Source: Altericroceibacterium endophyticum (GTDB lineage Bacteria; Pseudomonadota; Alphaproteobacteria; Sphingomonadales; Sphingomonadaceae). Taken from it: 64,000 nt of DNA. Numbering within the stretch: the stretch's first letter is position 1; every line of letters starts with the position of its first letter. The position numbers and the translations under genes are program-made. The stretch spans positions 248,001-312,000 of the forward strand of contig NZ_WTYT01000006.1 of NCBI RefSeq assembly GCF_009827595.1, given 5' to 3'. The notes under the pieces are model-generated. The model had not been told where the DNA came from. It made no database searches and worked only from the letters and a program-made list of their open reading frames with translations. Positions 18,901 to 27,201 of the stretch are shown here, piece by piece.

Positions 18901-19048
18901 GGGTATTGCCGGTATTTTCACCCTGTTCCTGACGCCGGTCATTTATCTCGGCATCGCGCGGTTCGGCCAGCCCCGCCACGTGGATCTGAAGCGTCTGGAA
19001 GAAGAAATCGACGATGTTGATGAAGATATGACAATGGCGCCGACATGA
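15947..19048 (+). CDS. RND family efflux permease (AcrB/MexF-like)
   Basis: Proton-driven inner-membrane pump, about 1033 residues, with the twelve-helix RND plan and two large periplasmic loops. Seen: the first helix after MLAVKRPLL; the proton-relay pair in ATGLVVDDAIVVLENI (two Asp in helix 4); LIGLMAKNGILIVEFADQL in helix 10; and the repeat-specific FVPISFLPSEAGRLFREF. ATG at 15947 overlaps the adaptor gene. The stop overlaps the outer-membrane gene by ATGA. An HAE1-type multidrug pump is the best guess. Confidence 0.92.
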   Translation: MKDKNDLPMLAVKRPLLVCVLNLLIVLAGLAALSGVEVRELPDVDRPIVSVSATLPGGAPETMDAEVTSILEDAASRVSGIRQIRSSSEENNSRVRVEFNPGVNLDTAASDVREAISRVTRDLPDRVEQVRIVKADADAQPIMILAVSSNRQSEAALTDLVDNDIVPELLTAQGVASINEFGTRERQMRVSVDPARLNRFGLTLSDVADALRNAPYDVPVGSFRSEAQQLVIRADASASDPARLRDVTIAGNTRIGDVAEVALAPANATNFVRLDATPVIGLGIVRQASSNTIEISDAVRAAVKRLNNRFDDVEVQIISDDADFISKSVREVLITLGFTIMVVVATMLLFFRAWRPTLVPATTIPVALIGVLCGLWAMGFSINLLTLLALVLATGLVVDDAIVVLENIQRLQNRGLGRKAAAIVGVRQVFFAVVATTAVLVSVFVPISFLPSEAGRLFREFGFVLAVAVIISSFVALSLVPALSARLYLTSDQDGAGRIAQWGRRANERYNHMLHWCLDHGRLVTAGAVILAGATALLYTQLEGELVPEEDRASISVWASGPDGVGLDFMDKELDEIEAVLQPYIDSGEIVSTFSIVGRYDPNRVQVNAYLADWADRSRSQSAIVAELNEKLRDIPGSRVSARGRGTLSFGGSGDGIEVALTGSDYPTIYQSALALSDAIDRDSGILSNPDISYQPTQPQLSIRIDRRRAADLGIDLDDLSQTLRAMVGGADIADLNIGDQAVPIFLTSQALSITNPDDLRNLFIRGTDGALVPLSSVTEIEEQGVAAELDRVEQRRAIELSADVAAGVPLQDAVDEIERLATERLGDDVSILLQGEAESLEQTSNDLLLTYAFALIIVFLVLVAQFESLTSALVVLLTIPFALAAAILSLFLSGISINIYSQIGLVMLIGLMAKNGILIVEFADQLRHQGRTVREAVEQAAGLRLRPIAMTLISTVLGALPLILASGAGAEARQSIGWVIFGGLGIAGIFTLFLTPVIYLGIARFGQPRHVDLKRLEEEIDDVDEDMTMAPT

Positions 19049-20439
19049 TCCGCAGATCTGCCCTTCCACTTCTGACCATCACCATAAGTCTGGCCGGCTG
19101 CGCGGCGGTGTCGCCAACAGCGGACACCGTGCCGCAGCTAACCGCACCGGAAGAATTTTCCGGCAATCTGCCTCCATCTGGGTTGGATGATTATTGGTGG
19201 AAAGGCTTTGCTGATCCCGTTCTCGATCAGCTGATCCTTCAGGGTCTTGAATCAAATCTGGAAATTGATGCCGCGCAGGACCGCCTGCGCGCCGCGGCAG
19301 CGCTGCTGCGCGCCGAAAAGGCAGATCGCTTGCCCTCCCTTGATGGCTCTGCTCAGGTAGACATCGCCACAGGCAGCGGTCCGTCCGATAGCGCCACCGC
19401 CGGATTGTTTGGCGAATTTGACCCGGATCTCTCCGGCCGGCTGTCAGCAGAAGTCGAGCTAGCCGCCGCAGAATATGCTGAATCCGAATATTTGCTGGCC
19501 GATCGCCGCCGGATCGTGGCCGCCGCCATTGCCAGCCAGTATATCGAATATCGCCGTACGGGGGCACAGCTCGCTTTGCTCGATGAATCGACCAGCTTGC
19601 AGGAACAGACATTGCGCATCGTGACGCTGCGCTATCAAGCCGGGCTGGCGGCCAATCTGGACGTTCGCCGCGCAGCCTCTGACCTTGCCCGGACGCGAGC
19701 GGGCCGCGGGTTGATAGAAATTTCGCGCAGTGAAGCGCTGAATGCGCTCGCCGTTTTGCTGGGACGTGAGCCCGGCATATTTGACCCGGGCTCAGCGGAG
19801 GATCAGGCCGCAGAGCAAGAGGTAGCGGAAGACAGCGGCCTCCATGCCATACCTGCTTATTCCACCGGCCCGGCGCTGGGCGGCCCGACTGATCTTCTGC
19901 GGCGGCGCGGAGATGTCATCGCAGCCGAAATGCGCCTGGCTCAATCCGCTGCGCAAATCGGCATCGAACGCTCGGATCTGATGCCGTCGCTGACATTCCC
20001 CGCCCAGCTGGTGATCGGCGATGGCTCTGTGAGCGGCCTGTTTTCCGATATGGTAGCAAGGCTGGGGGCAGCGTTGAACCTGCCCCTGTTCGATGGCGGA
20101 CGCCGGCGCGCCGAAATCACCGCTGCCGAGGCACAGGCGCAGGCCAGTCTGGCGGAGTATCAGCGAACCTTCCTGATGGCGCTTGGCGAAGTCGAAAATT
20201 CGCTGGTGGCGATCGGCGCCTATTCGGATCGCGGTGATGCGCTGGAGGAAGCGATCATGGAAAGCGAAAGCGCCCTTGCCCAATCCGATGCTCTCTACCG
20301 TGAAGGGCTTGCATCCTTGTTCGACGTTCTCGATGCCCAGCGGCAGCTGATATCCAGCCGCCAATCGCTGCTCGATAACCGCGCATCCCTGGCCAGCGCG
20401 CATATTGCGCTGCATCTCGCCGCAGCCTCGCCAGAATAG
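19045..20439 (+). CDS. RND efflux outer-membrane channel lipoprotein (NodT family)
   Basis: TolC-like outer-membrane factor. Lipobox LAGC near residue 19, then ALAESNLEIDAAQ-type helical repeat seen as GLESNLEIDAAQDRLRAA and ALNLPLFDGGRRRAEI, which are OEP-family hallmarks. 464 residues. It completes the tripartite pump with the two upstream genes. Confidence 0.9.
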   Translation: MIRRSALPLLTITISLAGCAAVSPTADTVPQLTAPEEFSGNLPPSGLDDYWWKGFADPVLDQLILQGLESNLEIDAAQDRLRAAAALLRAEKADRLPSLDGSAQVDIATGSGPSDSATAGLFGEFDPDLSGRLSAEVELAAAEYAESEYLLADRRRIVAAAIASQYIEYRRTGAQLALLDESTSLQEQTLRIVTLRYQAGLAANLDVRRAASDLARTRAGRGLIEISRSEALNALAVLLGREPGIFDPGSAEDQAAEQEVAEDSGLHAIPAYSTGPALGGPTDLLRRRGDVIAAEMRLAQSAAQIGIERSDLMPSLTFPAQLVIGDGSVSGLFSDMVARLGAALNLPLFDGGRRRAEITAAEAQAQASLAEYQRTFLMALGEVENSLVAIGAYSDRGDALEEAIMESESALAQSDALYREGLASLFDVLDAQRQLISSRQSLLDNRASLASAHIALHLAAASPE

Positions 20440-20454
20440 TCAGGCCGTAAACGC

Positions 20455-22539
20455 CTAAATACGTTCAGCCTGCGCTACTGCATCAGAGGCCCGTAATGCG
20501 CTCAGAATGCGGGTCAGATGCGCCAGATCCTGCACTTCCAGATCGACATCATAGGAATGGAACGGGCTTTCGCGCTGGAAGAATAACAGATTGATCACAT
20601 TGGCATGGTTTTGCGCAAAAATGCCGGCCATTTCCGCCAGCGTTCCCGGCCGGTCATACAGCATCGCCCGCAGCCGCCCGACAGCGCCGCCGGAGCGTTC
20701 GCCCCATGACAGATCGACCCAATCCGCGCCCTCCTGCTCCGCCAGTGCGAGACAATTGATCGTGTGCACTTCCACATTGCAATCCGGCTTGCGCAACCCG
20801 ACGATCCGGTCCCCCGGCACGGGGTGGCAGCAATCGGCAAGGTCGAAGGCCATGCCCGGCGTCATGCCCTTGATCGAAATCGACCGTTCGCGGCGCGGCT
20901 CTTCGGGCAAATCTGCCGTACTGCCCGGCACCAGAGCCTCCATCACCTGGCGATCGGTCACCTTCGCCGACCCCACCGCATACATCAGGTCCTGCTCATC
21001 CTCGAGCTCCAGCCGCTCTACGGCCAGACGAATGGCCTTCTTGCCGATTTTGGCCGGGACACGGTCGGCTATTTCCTCAAACAGCTGCTGACCGAGATCA
21101 ATCATCTCGGCGCGTTCTTTCATCCGCACGGACCGGCGAATGGCCGCGCGCGCCTTCCCGGTGACAACAAAGCCCAGCCATGACAATTCCGGCCCGGCGT
21201 TGGCGCCCTTGATGATTTCGACAACATCGCCGTTTTGGAGCGACGTTCTGAGCGGCATGTGGCGGCCATTGATCTTGGCCCCAACTGTCTGCGCGCCCAG
21301 ATCGGTATGCACGGTGAAAGCAAAATCGACCGGAGTGGCGCCTTTGGGCAGCTGAAACAAAGCCCCCTTGGGGGTGAAGGCAAAAATCCGGTCCTGATAA
21401 ATCGCCAGCTTCGTATGTTCGAGCAGCTCTTCGGCGTCCTGACTCGAATCCACGATTTCCATCAAATCGCGTAGCCAACCGACCTGCCCATCCGGACGGT
21501 CCCCGCCCTGCTTATACGCCCAATGCGCCGCCAGTCCGAATTCATTGAGGCGGTGCATTTCCCGTGTGCGGATCTGCACTTCCACCCGCATGGACCCGGC
21601 ATAAATCAAGGATGTGTGCAGGCTGCGATAGCCGTTGCTCTTGGGGGTAGAGATATAATCCTTGAAGCGCCCCGGCACCATTTGCCAATTGCTATGCAAC
21701 ACGCCCAGCGCGCGGTAACAATCCTCGGACGTGTCGGTCAGCACCCGGAACGCCATGATGTCGGTGATCTGATCGAAGCTGACATGCCTTTCGGCCATCT
21801 TTTTCCAGATGGAATAGGGGTGCTTCTCCCGCCCCGACACTTCTACGCTCACATCGGCTTCAGCCAGCGCCTGCTTGATCTTCAGCGCGATCTCATCAAC
21901 CTGGCCGCCTTCCTGGCTGCGGATATATTCCAGCCTGCCGGTAATGGTGGAATAGCCCTCGGGCTCAAGCTGTTCGAAAGCGAGCAACTGCATTTCGCGC
22001 ATATATTCATACATGCCCACACGCTCGGCCAGCGGGGCATAGATATCCATGGTTTCGCGCGCGATGCGGCGACGCTTTTCCGGCTTTTTGATGAAATGCA
22101 GCGTGCGCATATTGTGCAAGCGGTCGGCCAGTTTGACCAGCAGCACGCGCAGATCCTCGCTCATCGCGAGCAGGAATTTGCGCAGATTTTCAGCCGCCCG
22201 CTCATTCTCGGGCATTTGTTCGATCTTGGACAGTTTCGTCACACCGTCCACCAGACGCGCGACCTGAGGCCCGAAATTCGCCTCAATATCCTCGATCGTT
22301 GCCAGCGTGTCTTCCACCGTATCGTGGAGCAAGGCGGTGATGATCGTTTCCTGATCCAGTTTCAGATCAGTCATCAACCCCGCCACTTCGACCGGGTGGC
22401 TGAAGTACGGATCGCCACTGGCGCGCTTCTGCGTGCCATGCTTCTGCACGGTATAGACATAGGCGCGGTTGAGCAGAGCTTCATCCGCGTCGGGGGCGTA
22501 TTCCTTGACCCGTTCGACTAGTTCATATTGGCGCAGCAT
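20455..22539 (-). CDS. rsh: bifunctional (p)ppGpp synthetase/hydrolase (Rsh)
   Basis: Makes and degrades the stringent-response alarmone. 694 residues. N-terminal HD hydrolase with HDTVEDT (His72, Asp73) intact; synthetase domain around 230-350 (DIMAFRVLTD, KSNGYRSLHTSL); TGS domain from about 385 (FTPKGALFQLPKGATPVDFAF); and a C-terminal ACT domain after GGAVGRLRAMLYDRPGTLAEMA-like residues. Intact hydrolase and synthetase motifs argue for a bifunctional enzyme, as expected of the single Rsh of alphaproteobacteria. Confidence 0.93.
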   Translation of the reverse strand: MLRQYELVERVKEYAPDADEALLNRAYVYTVQKHGTQKRASGDPYFSHPVEVAGLMTDLKLDQETIITALLHDTVEDTLATIEDIEANFGPQVARLVDGVTKLSKIEQMPENERAAENLRKFLLAMSEDLRVLLVKLADRLHNMRTLHFIKKPEKRRRIARETMDIYAPLAERVGMYEYMREMQLLAFEQLEPEGYSTITGRLEYIRSQEGGQVDEIALKIKQALAEADVSVEVSGREKHPYSIWKKMAERHVSFDQITDIMAFRVLTDTSEDCYRALGVLHSNWQMVPGRFKDYISTPKSNGYRSLHTSLIYAGSMRVEVQIRTREMHRLNEFGLAAHWAYKQGGDRPDGQVGWLRDLMEIVDSSQDAEELLEHTKLAIYQDRIFAFTPKGALFQLPKGATPVDFAFTVHTDLGAQTVGAKINGRHMPLRTSLQNGDVVEIIKGANAGPELSWLGFVVTGKARAAIRRSVRMKERAEMIDLGQQLFEEIADRVPAKIGKKAIRLAVERLELEDEQDLMYAVGSAKVTDRQVMEALVPGSTADLPEEPRRERSISIKGMTPGMAFDLADCCHPVPGDRIVGLRKPDCNVEVHTINCLALAEQEGADWVDLSWGERSGGAVGRLRAMLYDRPGTLAEMAGIFAQNHANVINLLFFQRESPFHSYDVDLEVQDLAHLTRILSALRASDAVAQAERI

Positions 22540-22660
22540 ATCAGGGCCGATGATGTGGCGATTTCCCGCCGGTTTACAACAAAAAGGATGCTTATCAGCA
22601 TTACACTGAACGAATCTTAATCATGCACGCCTATTTGCACATGATCCGTGACGTTATGGA

Positions 22661-23518
22661 TCAGCTCCAATTGGCCTCCGGCGGCAGGCTCATCAAAATG
22701 GCATCGATATTGCCGCCTGTCTTCAGGCCGAACAATGTGCCGCGGTCATACACCAGATTGAATTCCGCGTAGCGGCCGCGCCATTCGAGCTGCTGACGCT
22801 TTTCCTCCGGCGTAAATTCCATGCCCATCCGGCGGCGCACAAGGCGCGGAAATACGTCCAGAAATGTCGTGCCGACATCCTGCGTGAAGGCGAAGTTGCG
22901 TTCCCACTCGGCATCATTGCCGCATTCGAGATGGTCGTAGAAAATGCCCCCCACACCGCGCGATACGTTGCGATGCGGGATGAAGAAATAATCATCCGCC
23001 CATTTGCTGAAACGTTCGTAATAGGTCGGATTATGCTTCGCGCAGGCGGCGCGGAAATTGGCATGAAACTCCTCCGTATCCTCCTCATAGGGGATCGGCG
23101 GATTGAGATCGGCCCCGCCACCAAACCACGCCTTGCTGGTGGTCAGGAAGCGGGTGTTCATATGCACCGCCGGCACATGTGGATTGGCCATATGGGCGAC
23201 CAGGCTGATGCCGGTTGCGGTAAAGCCGGGATTGTCCTCTGCGCCATGGATCGTCCGGGCAAATTCGGGGGAGAATTGCCCTGAAACGGTGGAGACATTC
23301 ACGCCCACTTTTTCGAAGACCTTGCCCTTCATCACACCGCGAACACCACCCCCGCCTTCTTCGTCATCGCTTTCCGTGCTGCGATTCCACGGCGTATAAT
23401 CGAAGCTGGCATCGCTGCCGGCCTCGCGCTCGATATCTTCGAAGGTGGCGCAAATCCGGTCCCTCAGGCTCTCGAACCAGTCTTTTGCGCGATCGGTGTG
23501 GGCGGTCCAGTTTTCCAT
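22661..23518 (-). CDS. hemF: oxygen-dependent coproporphyrinogen III oxidase
   Basis: Aerobic oxidative decarboxylation of coproporphyrinogen III to protoporphyrinogen IX in haem synthesis. Family stretches: FEKVGVNVSTVSGQF, ISLVAHMANPHVPAVHMN, WFGGGADLNPPIPYEED, GGIFYDHLE and EWRGRYAEFNLVYDRGT. 285 residues, full length. It is divergent from pdeM, 47 bases away. Confidence 0.94.
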   Translation of the reverse strand: MENWTAHTDRAKDWFESLRDRICATFEDIEREAGSDASFDYTPWNRSTESDDEEGGGGVRGVMKGKVFEKVGVNVSTVSGQFSPEFARTIHGAEDNPGFTATGISLVAHMANPHVPAVHMNTRFLTTSKAWFGGGADLNPPIPYEEDTEEFHANFRAACAKHNPTYYERFSKWADDYFFIPHRNVSRGVGGIFYDHLECGNDAEWERNFAFTQDVGTTFLDVFPRLVRRRMGMEFTPEEKRQQLEWRGRYAEFNLVYDRGTLFGLKTGGNIDAILMSLPPEANWS

Positions 23519-23565
23519 AATGTCATCCGCTTGCCATTTGTTCTGCTTTACGGCAAGGAATTGCC

Positions 23566-24258
23566 ATGGTTCCCGTTTCGTTCGCTCAGGATGAATTTGC
23601 CCTCACCAGCGCCAATGCGCTCTATTGGCCCAAAGAGCAGGCTCTGCTCGTGGCGGATCTGCATCTGGAAAAAGCAAGCTTCTATGCCGGGCACGGACAG
23701 ATGCTGCCCCCCTATGACAGCCGCGAAACGCTGGACCGATTGGCGAGAGCCATTCGTGAAACCGGCGCACGGCGCGTTTTCACGCTGGGGGATAATTTTC
23801 ATGATGACGGAGGAGCCCGCCGGCTCGAACCCTATGCCGCCGGAATGCTGCGCGCGCTGACACTGTCGACCGACTGGATATGGATCACCGGCAATCATGA
23901 TTCGGAACTGACAGAGGGTGATAAATTGGGCGGAGCAGTGGTGGATTCGCTAGAAACCGGCGGTATTCACTTACGTCATCAGGCGCAGGAGGGAGAAAAG
24001 CGGCCGGAAATATCTGGTCATTATCACCCCCGGCTCCATGTCACGCTGCGTAACCGGCCGGTCAGGAAACCTTGCCTCGTGCATGGCTCGGGCAGCGCCG
24101 AACGCCTGATTTTGCCCGCTTTTGGCGCGCTGACCGGCGGAATGAATGCGGCCGATCCGGCCATCGTACAGGCAATGCAACCGGCTGATACGATCATGGC
24201 GATGCTGCATGCGAAGGGTAAATTGCTGCATTTCCCCTTGTGGAAACGGGCAACATAA
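23566..24258 (+). CDS. pdeM: ligase-associated DNA damage response endonuclease PdeM
   Basis: Calcineurin-like metallophosphoesterase. Metal motifs in order: ADLHLEK, GDNFHD, GNHD, and SGHYHP. 230 residues. The PdeM family is usually encoded with a DNA ligase, an Lhr-type helicase and an exonuclease; none of those partners is adjacent here. ATG at 23566 with AAGGAA upstream. Confidence 0.85.
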   Translation: MVPVSFAQDEFALTSANALYWPKEQALLVADLHLEKASFYAGHGQMLPPYDSRETLDRLARAIRETGARRVFTLGDNFHDDGGARRLEPYAAGMLRALTLSTDWIWITGNHDSELTEGDKLGGAVVDSLETGGIHLRHQAQEGEKRPEISGHYHPRLHVTLRNRPVRKPCLVHGSGSAERLILPAFGALTGGMNAADPAIVQAMQPADTIMAMLHAKGKLLHFPLWKRAT

Positions 24259-24331
24259 CGGGAACCCCTTTCTAATTTGAAAGATTGCCCTTAAATACAG
24301 CTCAAGTTTAACGGATACAGGAGACCCCACA

Positions 24332-24874
24332 ATAGCTCGTCCACCTCGGCGCTCATTATCGCCCCCCGTCAAAAGCGGGCCGCGCTTCGATAATTTCATC
24401 AAAGTCGACACAGTCCGCGTCATCGATGGCGATGGTGAAAATCTCGGCGTCCTCAACACACGTGATGCAATGGAACGGGCGGCTGCGGTCGGCCTGAACC
24501 TGGTCGAAGTCGCGCCCAATTCCGATCCGCCCGTCTGCAAGTTCCTCGATGTCGGCAAATTCCGCTACGAGGCGCAGAAGAAGGCGAACGCAGCACGCAA
24601 GACGCAGAAGACCCAGGATATTAAAGAGGTCAAAATGCGTCCCAACATCGACACGCATGATTATGATGTGAAGATGAAGAACGTGACCAAGTTCATCGAA
24701 CAGGGTGACAAGGTCAAGATCACGCTGCGTTTCCGCGGACGGGAAATGGCGCACCAGCAACTTGGCATGGATTTGCTCCGCCGGGTGCAGGAAGACGTTG
24801 CCGAAATAGCTAAAGTGGAAGCCTATCCCCGCCTTGAAGGCCGGCAGATGCTGATGGTTCTGGCGCCGAAATAA
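24332..24874 (+). CDS. infC: translation initiation factor IF-3 with AUA start
   Basis: Binds the 30S subunit, discriminates against non-AUG starts and prevents subunit joining. 180 residues: N-domain with RVIDGDGENLGVLNTRDAM, then linker and C-domain with EVKMRPNIDTHDYDVK and RFRGREMAHQQLG. The whole N-domain is only recovered by starting at ATA (24332-24334), eight bases after AGGAGA; the first in-frame ATG is codon 47. A rare start is the rule for infC because IF-3 represses its own synthesis through it. A terminator follows, so rpmI-rplT are not linked. Confidence 0.92.
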   Translation: MARPPRRSLSPPVKSGPRFDNFIKVDTVRVIDGDGENLGVLNTRDAMERAAAVGLNLVEVAPNSDPPVCKFLDVGKFRYEAQKKANAARKTQKTQDIKEVKMRPNIDTHDYDVKMKNVTKFIEQGDKVKITLRFRGREMAHQQLGMDLLRRVQEDVAEIAKVEAYPRLEGRQMLMVLAPK

Positions 24875-24904
24875 GCGCCGCACCAGCACCGGATAAGTGA
24901 CTTC

Positions 24905-24945
24905 AAACGGTCTGCCGCAACCATGTGGCGGGCCGTTTGTCTTAT
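24905..24945 (+). terminator. Rho-independent terminator after infC
   Basis: AAACGG (24905-24910) pairs with CCGTTT (24933-24938), with an inner CCGC/GTGG-type stem, followed by GTCTT. It lies 30 bases beyond the infC stop. Confidence 0.65.
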
Positions 24946-25023
24946 GGCGTATCCCCTTGAAGTGGGCAGTTTTTCCCAGAAGGGCGATTGGCAAGCGCCG
25001 GCCAGGCGGTTACATATGAAATC

Positions 25024-26325
25024 ATGTCCGAAAAAACCGACAATGCGGCCAGCCGCAATGCTAGCGCAACAGGCAAACCAGCTGTTCAGCCCTCAACTGC
25101 GATGATGGGCCACGGTTTTACGCCGTCGCTTTCAGAAGGCGCGCTGAAACCCCCGATCTTCCTGACATCCACCTTCGCTTTTGAAAGCGCCGCCGCGGGG
25201 AAACGCCATTTTGAGCGTATTACCGGACTGACTGAAGGCGACGCCGAAGGCTTGGTCTATTCGCGCTTTAACGGTCCCAATCAGGAAATATTGGAAGACC
25301 GGCTCAGCCTGTGGGATCAGGCCGAGGATTCGCTTGTCTTCTCCTCCGGCATGTCGGCCATTGCCACATTGCTGCTCGCCCATTGCAAACAGGGCGATGT
25401 CGTGTGCCATTCCGGCCCGCTCTATGCCGCAACGGAAAGCTTCATCGGCAAGATCTTGCGGAATTTCGGCATCACCTGCGTCAATTTTCCCGCCACGGCA
25501 ACTCGCGCGGAGGTGGACCAGGCGATCGCCAAGGGCCGCGCATTGGCGCAGGATCAGGGCGGCAGGCTGGCCATGATCTTCCTCGAAACCCCAGCCAACC
25601 CCACCAATGCGCTGGTGGATATCCGCGCGGTGCATGATGCCCGCTCGATGGCGTTTGATCCGGCCGACACCGTGCCACCTATCGCAATCGACAACACATT
25701 TCTGGGACCGATCTGGCAAAAGCCGCTGGATCACGGGGCCGATCTGGTGGTCTATTCCCTGACAAAATATGCCGGGGGCCATTCCGATCTGGTGGCAGGC
25801 GGGATTTCGGGTGAGCGGCGCCTGCTCGACCCGATCCGTGCGCTCCGCAATGTGATGGGCACAATCTGCGATCCGCATACATCCTGGATGCTGCTGCGCA
25901 GTCTGGAAACGCTCGAAATCCGGGTGCAACGCGCGACCCAGAATGCCATCGCGGTGTGCGAAGCGCTGAAAAGCCATCCCAAGATCGAAGACATAGGGTT
26001 TTTGGGCCTGCTGCCCGATGGCCCACGCAAAGAATTGTATCAACGCCAGTGCACCGGCCCCGGCAGCACATTCTCGCTCTTCATCAAGGGCGGCGAAGCG
26101 GAGAGCTTCCGCTTTCTGGATGCGCTTCAGGTTGCCAAGCTGGCAGTCAGCCTTGGCGGAACCGAAACACTGGCCAGCCATCCCGCCAGCATGACGCATA
26201 TCTCGGTCCCTGATGACCGAAAGCGTGCATTGGGGATTACGGATAATCTGGTGCGGATTTCAGTCGGGATTGAAGACCCGGATGATCTGATTGCAGATTT
26301 CCAGCAGGCGCTCGAACAGGTGTGA
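25024..26325 (+). CDS. cystathionine gamma-synthase family PLP enzyme
   Basis: Cys/Met-metabolism PLP enzyme, 433 residues. PLP lysine in YSLTKYAGGHSDLVAGG; FSSGMSAIATLL binds the cofactor phosphate; IDNTFLGPIWQKPLDHG and SLGGTETLASHPASMTH are family-typical. It could be an O-acylhomoserine sulfhydrylase, cystathionine synthase or methionine gamma-lyase; sequence alone does not settle this. ATG at 25024 is preferred; an in-frame TTG at 24988 adds 12 unlikely residues. metA is 12 kb away. Confidence 0.85.
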   Translation: MSEKTDNAASRNASATGKPAVQPSTAMMGHGFTPSLSEGALKPPIFLTSTFAFESAAAGKRHFERITGLTEGDAEGLVYSRFNGPNQEILEDRLSLWDQAEDSLVFSSGMSAIATLLLAHCKQGDVVCHSGPLYAATESFIGKILRNFGITCVNFPATATRAEVDQAIAKGRALAQDQGGRLAMIFLETPANPTNALVDIRAVHDARSMAFDPADTVPPIAIDNTFLGPIWQKPLDHGADLVVYSLTKYAGGHSDLVAGGISGERRLLDPIRALRNVMGTICDPHTSWMLLRSLETLEIRVQRATQNAIAVCEALKSHPKIEDIGFLGLLPDGPRKELYQRQCTGPGSTFSLFIKGGEAESFRFLDALQVAKLAVSLGGTETLASHPASMTHISVPDDRKRALGITDNLVRISVGIEDPDDLIADFQQALEQV

Positions 26326-26340
26326 CGGGCTAGTCAGCCC

Positions 26341-26874
26341 TCACCCCTTCCATTCCCGCCGGTCCTGCGCCTGCTTCAGCACATCATAGGCCAGCTGATA
26401 GGCCTGAAACTGCTTGGCTGCCTCGGCATCACCCGGCTTCACGTCGGGGTGCACTTCCTTGGCCTTGTTGCGCCAGGCTTTCTTGATCATGTCGAAATCC
26501 GCATCGGCTTCCAGCCCCAGCATATCCAGCGCACGCATCTCATCCGCGCTGCGGCTGCCATCGCCGGATCCGGCCCAGCCATAATGCTGGGATTCGGCAT
26601 AGCCTTGATTATCGCGTTGCTCAGCCTGCGCGCGCTCCTTCGCCTCTGCCTTGTCCAGCCCTTCGAAATAATCCCATTTCGAATTATATTCGGCGGCATG
26701 CTTCTGGCAGAAATACCAGCGGTCAGGGCTGTTGGGTGCCTTCGGCGCCGGGCAATTGCCGGCATCATCGCAGCCATGCCGATCGCAAATGCGCACATTC
26801 GTCGCCTCTCGCGAGCTGCCATAGCTTCGCCAGCGAGGAAAACCCCAATCGAGCGAACGCCGCGCCTTGGCCAT
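26341..26874 (-). CDS. J-domain (DnaJ-like) protein
   Basis: 177 residues. The J domain is at the C-terminus (about 115-175), with the essential HPD in EVHPDVKPGD and helix III QFQAYQLAYDVLKQ. The N-terminal half holds Cys/His pairs (ICDRHGC, NCPAP, FCQKHAAEY) that may bind zinc. Family members with a C-terminal J domain are common in alphaproteobacteria; the client of this co-chaperone is unknown. It is convergent with the PLP enzyme gene, 15 bases away. Confidence 0.85.
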   Translation of the reverse strand: MAKARRSLDWGFPRWRSYGSSREATNVRICDRHGCDDAGNCPAPKAPNSPDRWYFCQKHAAEYNSKWDYFEGLDKAEAKERAQAEQRDNQGYAESQHYGWAGSGDGSRSADEMRALDMLGLEADADFDMIKKAWRNKAKEVHPDVKPGDAEAAKQFQAYQLAYDVLKQAQDRREWKG

Positions 26875-26905
26875 CAGATACTACCCTTATGCATTGTGCT
26901 AATGT

Positions 26906-27095
26906 GGCGTGAAAACCGCCGGATTCCAAGTGCCCTGGCCATTTTCGGTCAGAAAGAACCAATGGTGCCTTGCCAGAAGGCCACACCAAGCTTGAGCGGT
27001 CCCGAGATTTGGTGATGGCGGTACAGAGTGGTCGTGCTGCTCTTGACCACCCGCAGGCGCCGCCGCACGGCACCGGCCGTACTTGAAACCGCAGA
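26906..27095 (+). ncRNA. candidate structured RNA, unassigned
   Basis: Gene-free 327-base gap between the J-domain gene and pal. A 12-13 pair stem brings 26920-26933 against 27079-27091. Inside lie hairpins CTGGCC/GGTCAG (26935-26952), CCTT/AAGG (26968-26980), ACCAA/TTGGT with CTTG/CGAG (26985-27013), and GTGGTC/GACCAC (27028-27050); GGCG/CGCC (26906-26920) sits just outside. A strong terminator follows at 27118-27145. It does not match what I know of 6S RNA, tmRNA, SRP RNA or RNase P RNA. Minus-strand reading as a leader of the J-domain gene is the alternative. Confidence 0.4.
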
Positions 27096-27106
27096 CAGCC
27101 CCCTGA

Positions 27107-27145
27107 ATCAAACAAAAAGGCGCGCCGATAGGGATCAGCGCGCCT
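27107..27145 (-). terminator. Rho-independent terminator after pal
   Basis: On the minus strand AGGCGCGC / GCGCGCCT (27118-27145) is an eight-base perfect stem followed by TTTTTGTTT. On the plus strand the same stem is followed by TTTGATTTT, so it can act both ways. A third GGCGCGCC copy lies at 27161-27168. Confidence 0.8.
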
Positions 27146-27201
27146 TTGATTTTGAAGAAAAGGCGCGCCCTTGGGCCTGCCTCTTCCCCTTCAGCCAGTG
27201 A

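Noticed and set aside
26920-27093. Assignment of the candidate RNA as 6S, tmRNA, SRP or RNase P RNA
   Set aside because: The branched hairpins do not fit the 6S rod; no tag-peptide, no SRP GGAAGGAAGCAGCC-type motif and no RNase P core sequences were seen.
27118-27168. Three GGCGCGCC copies as a special repeat
   Set aside because: They form the terminator stem after pal and its neighbour; an eight-base palindrome in high-GC DNA needs no further explanation.
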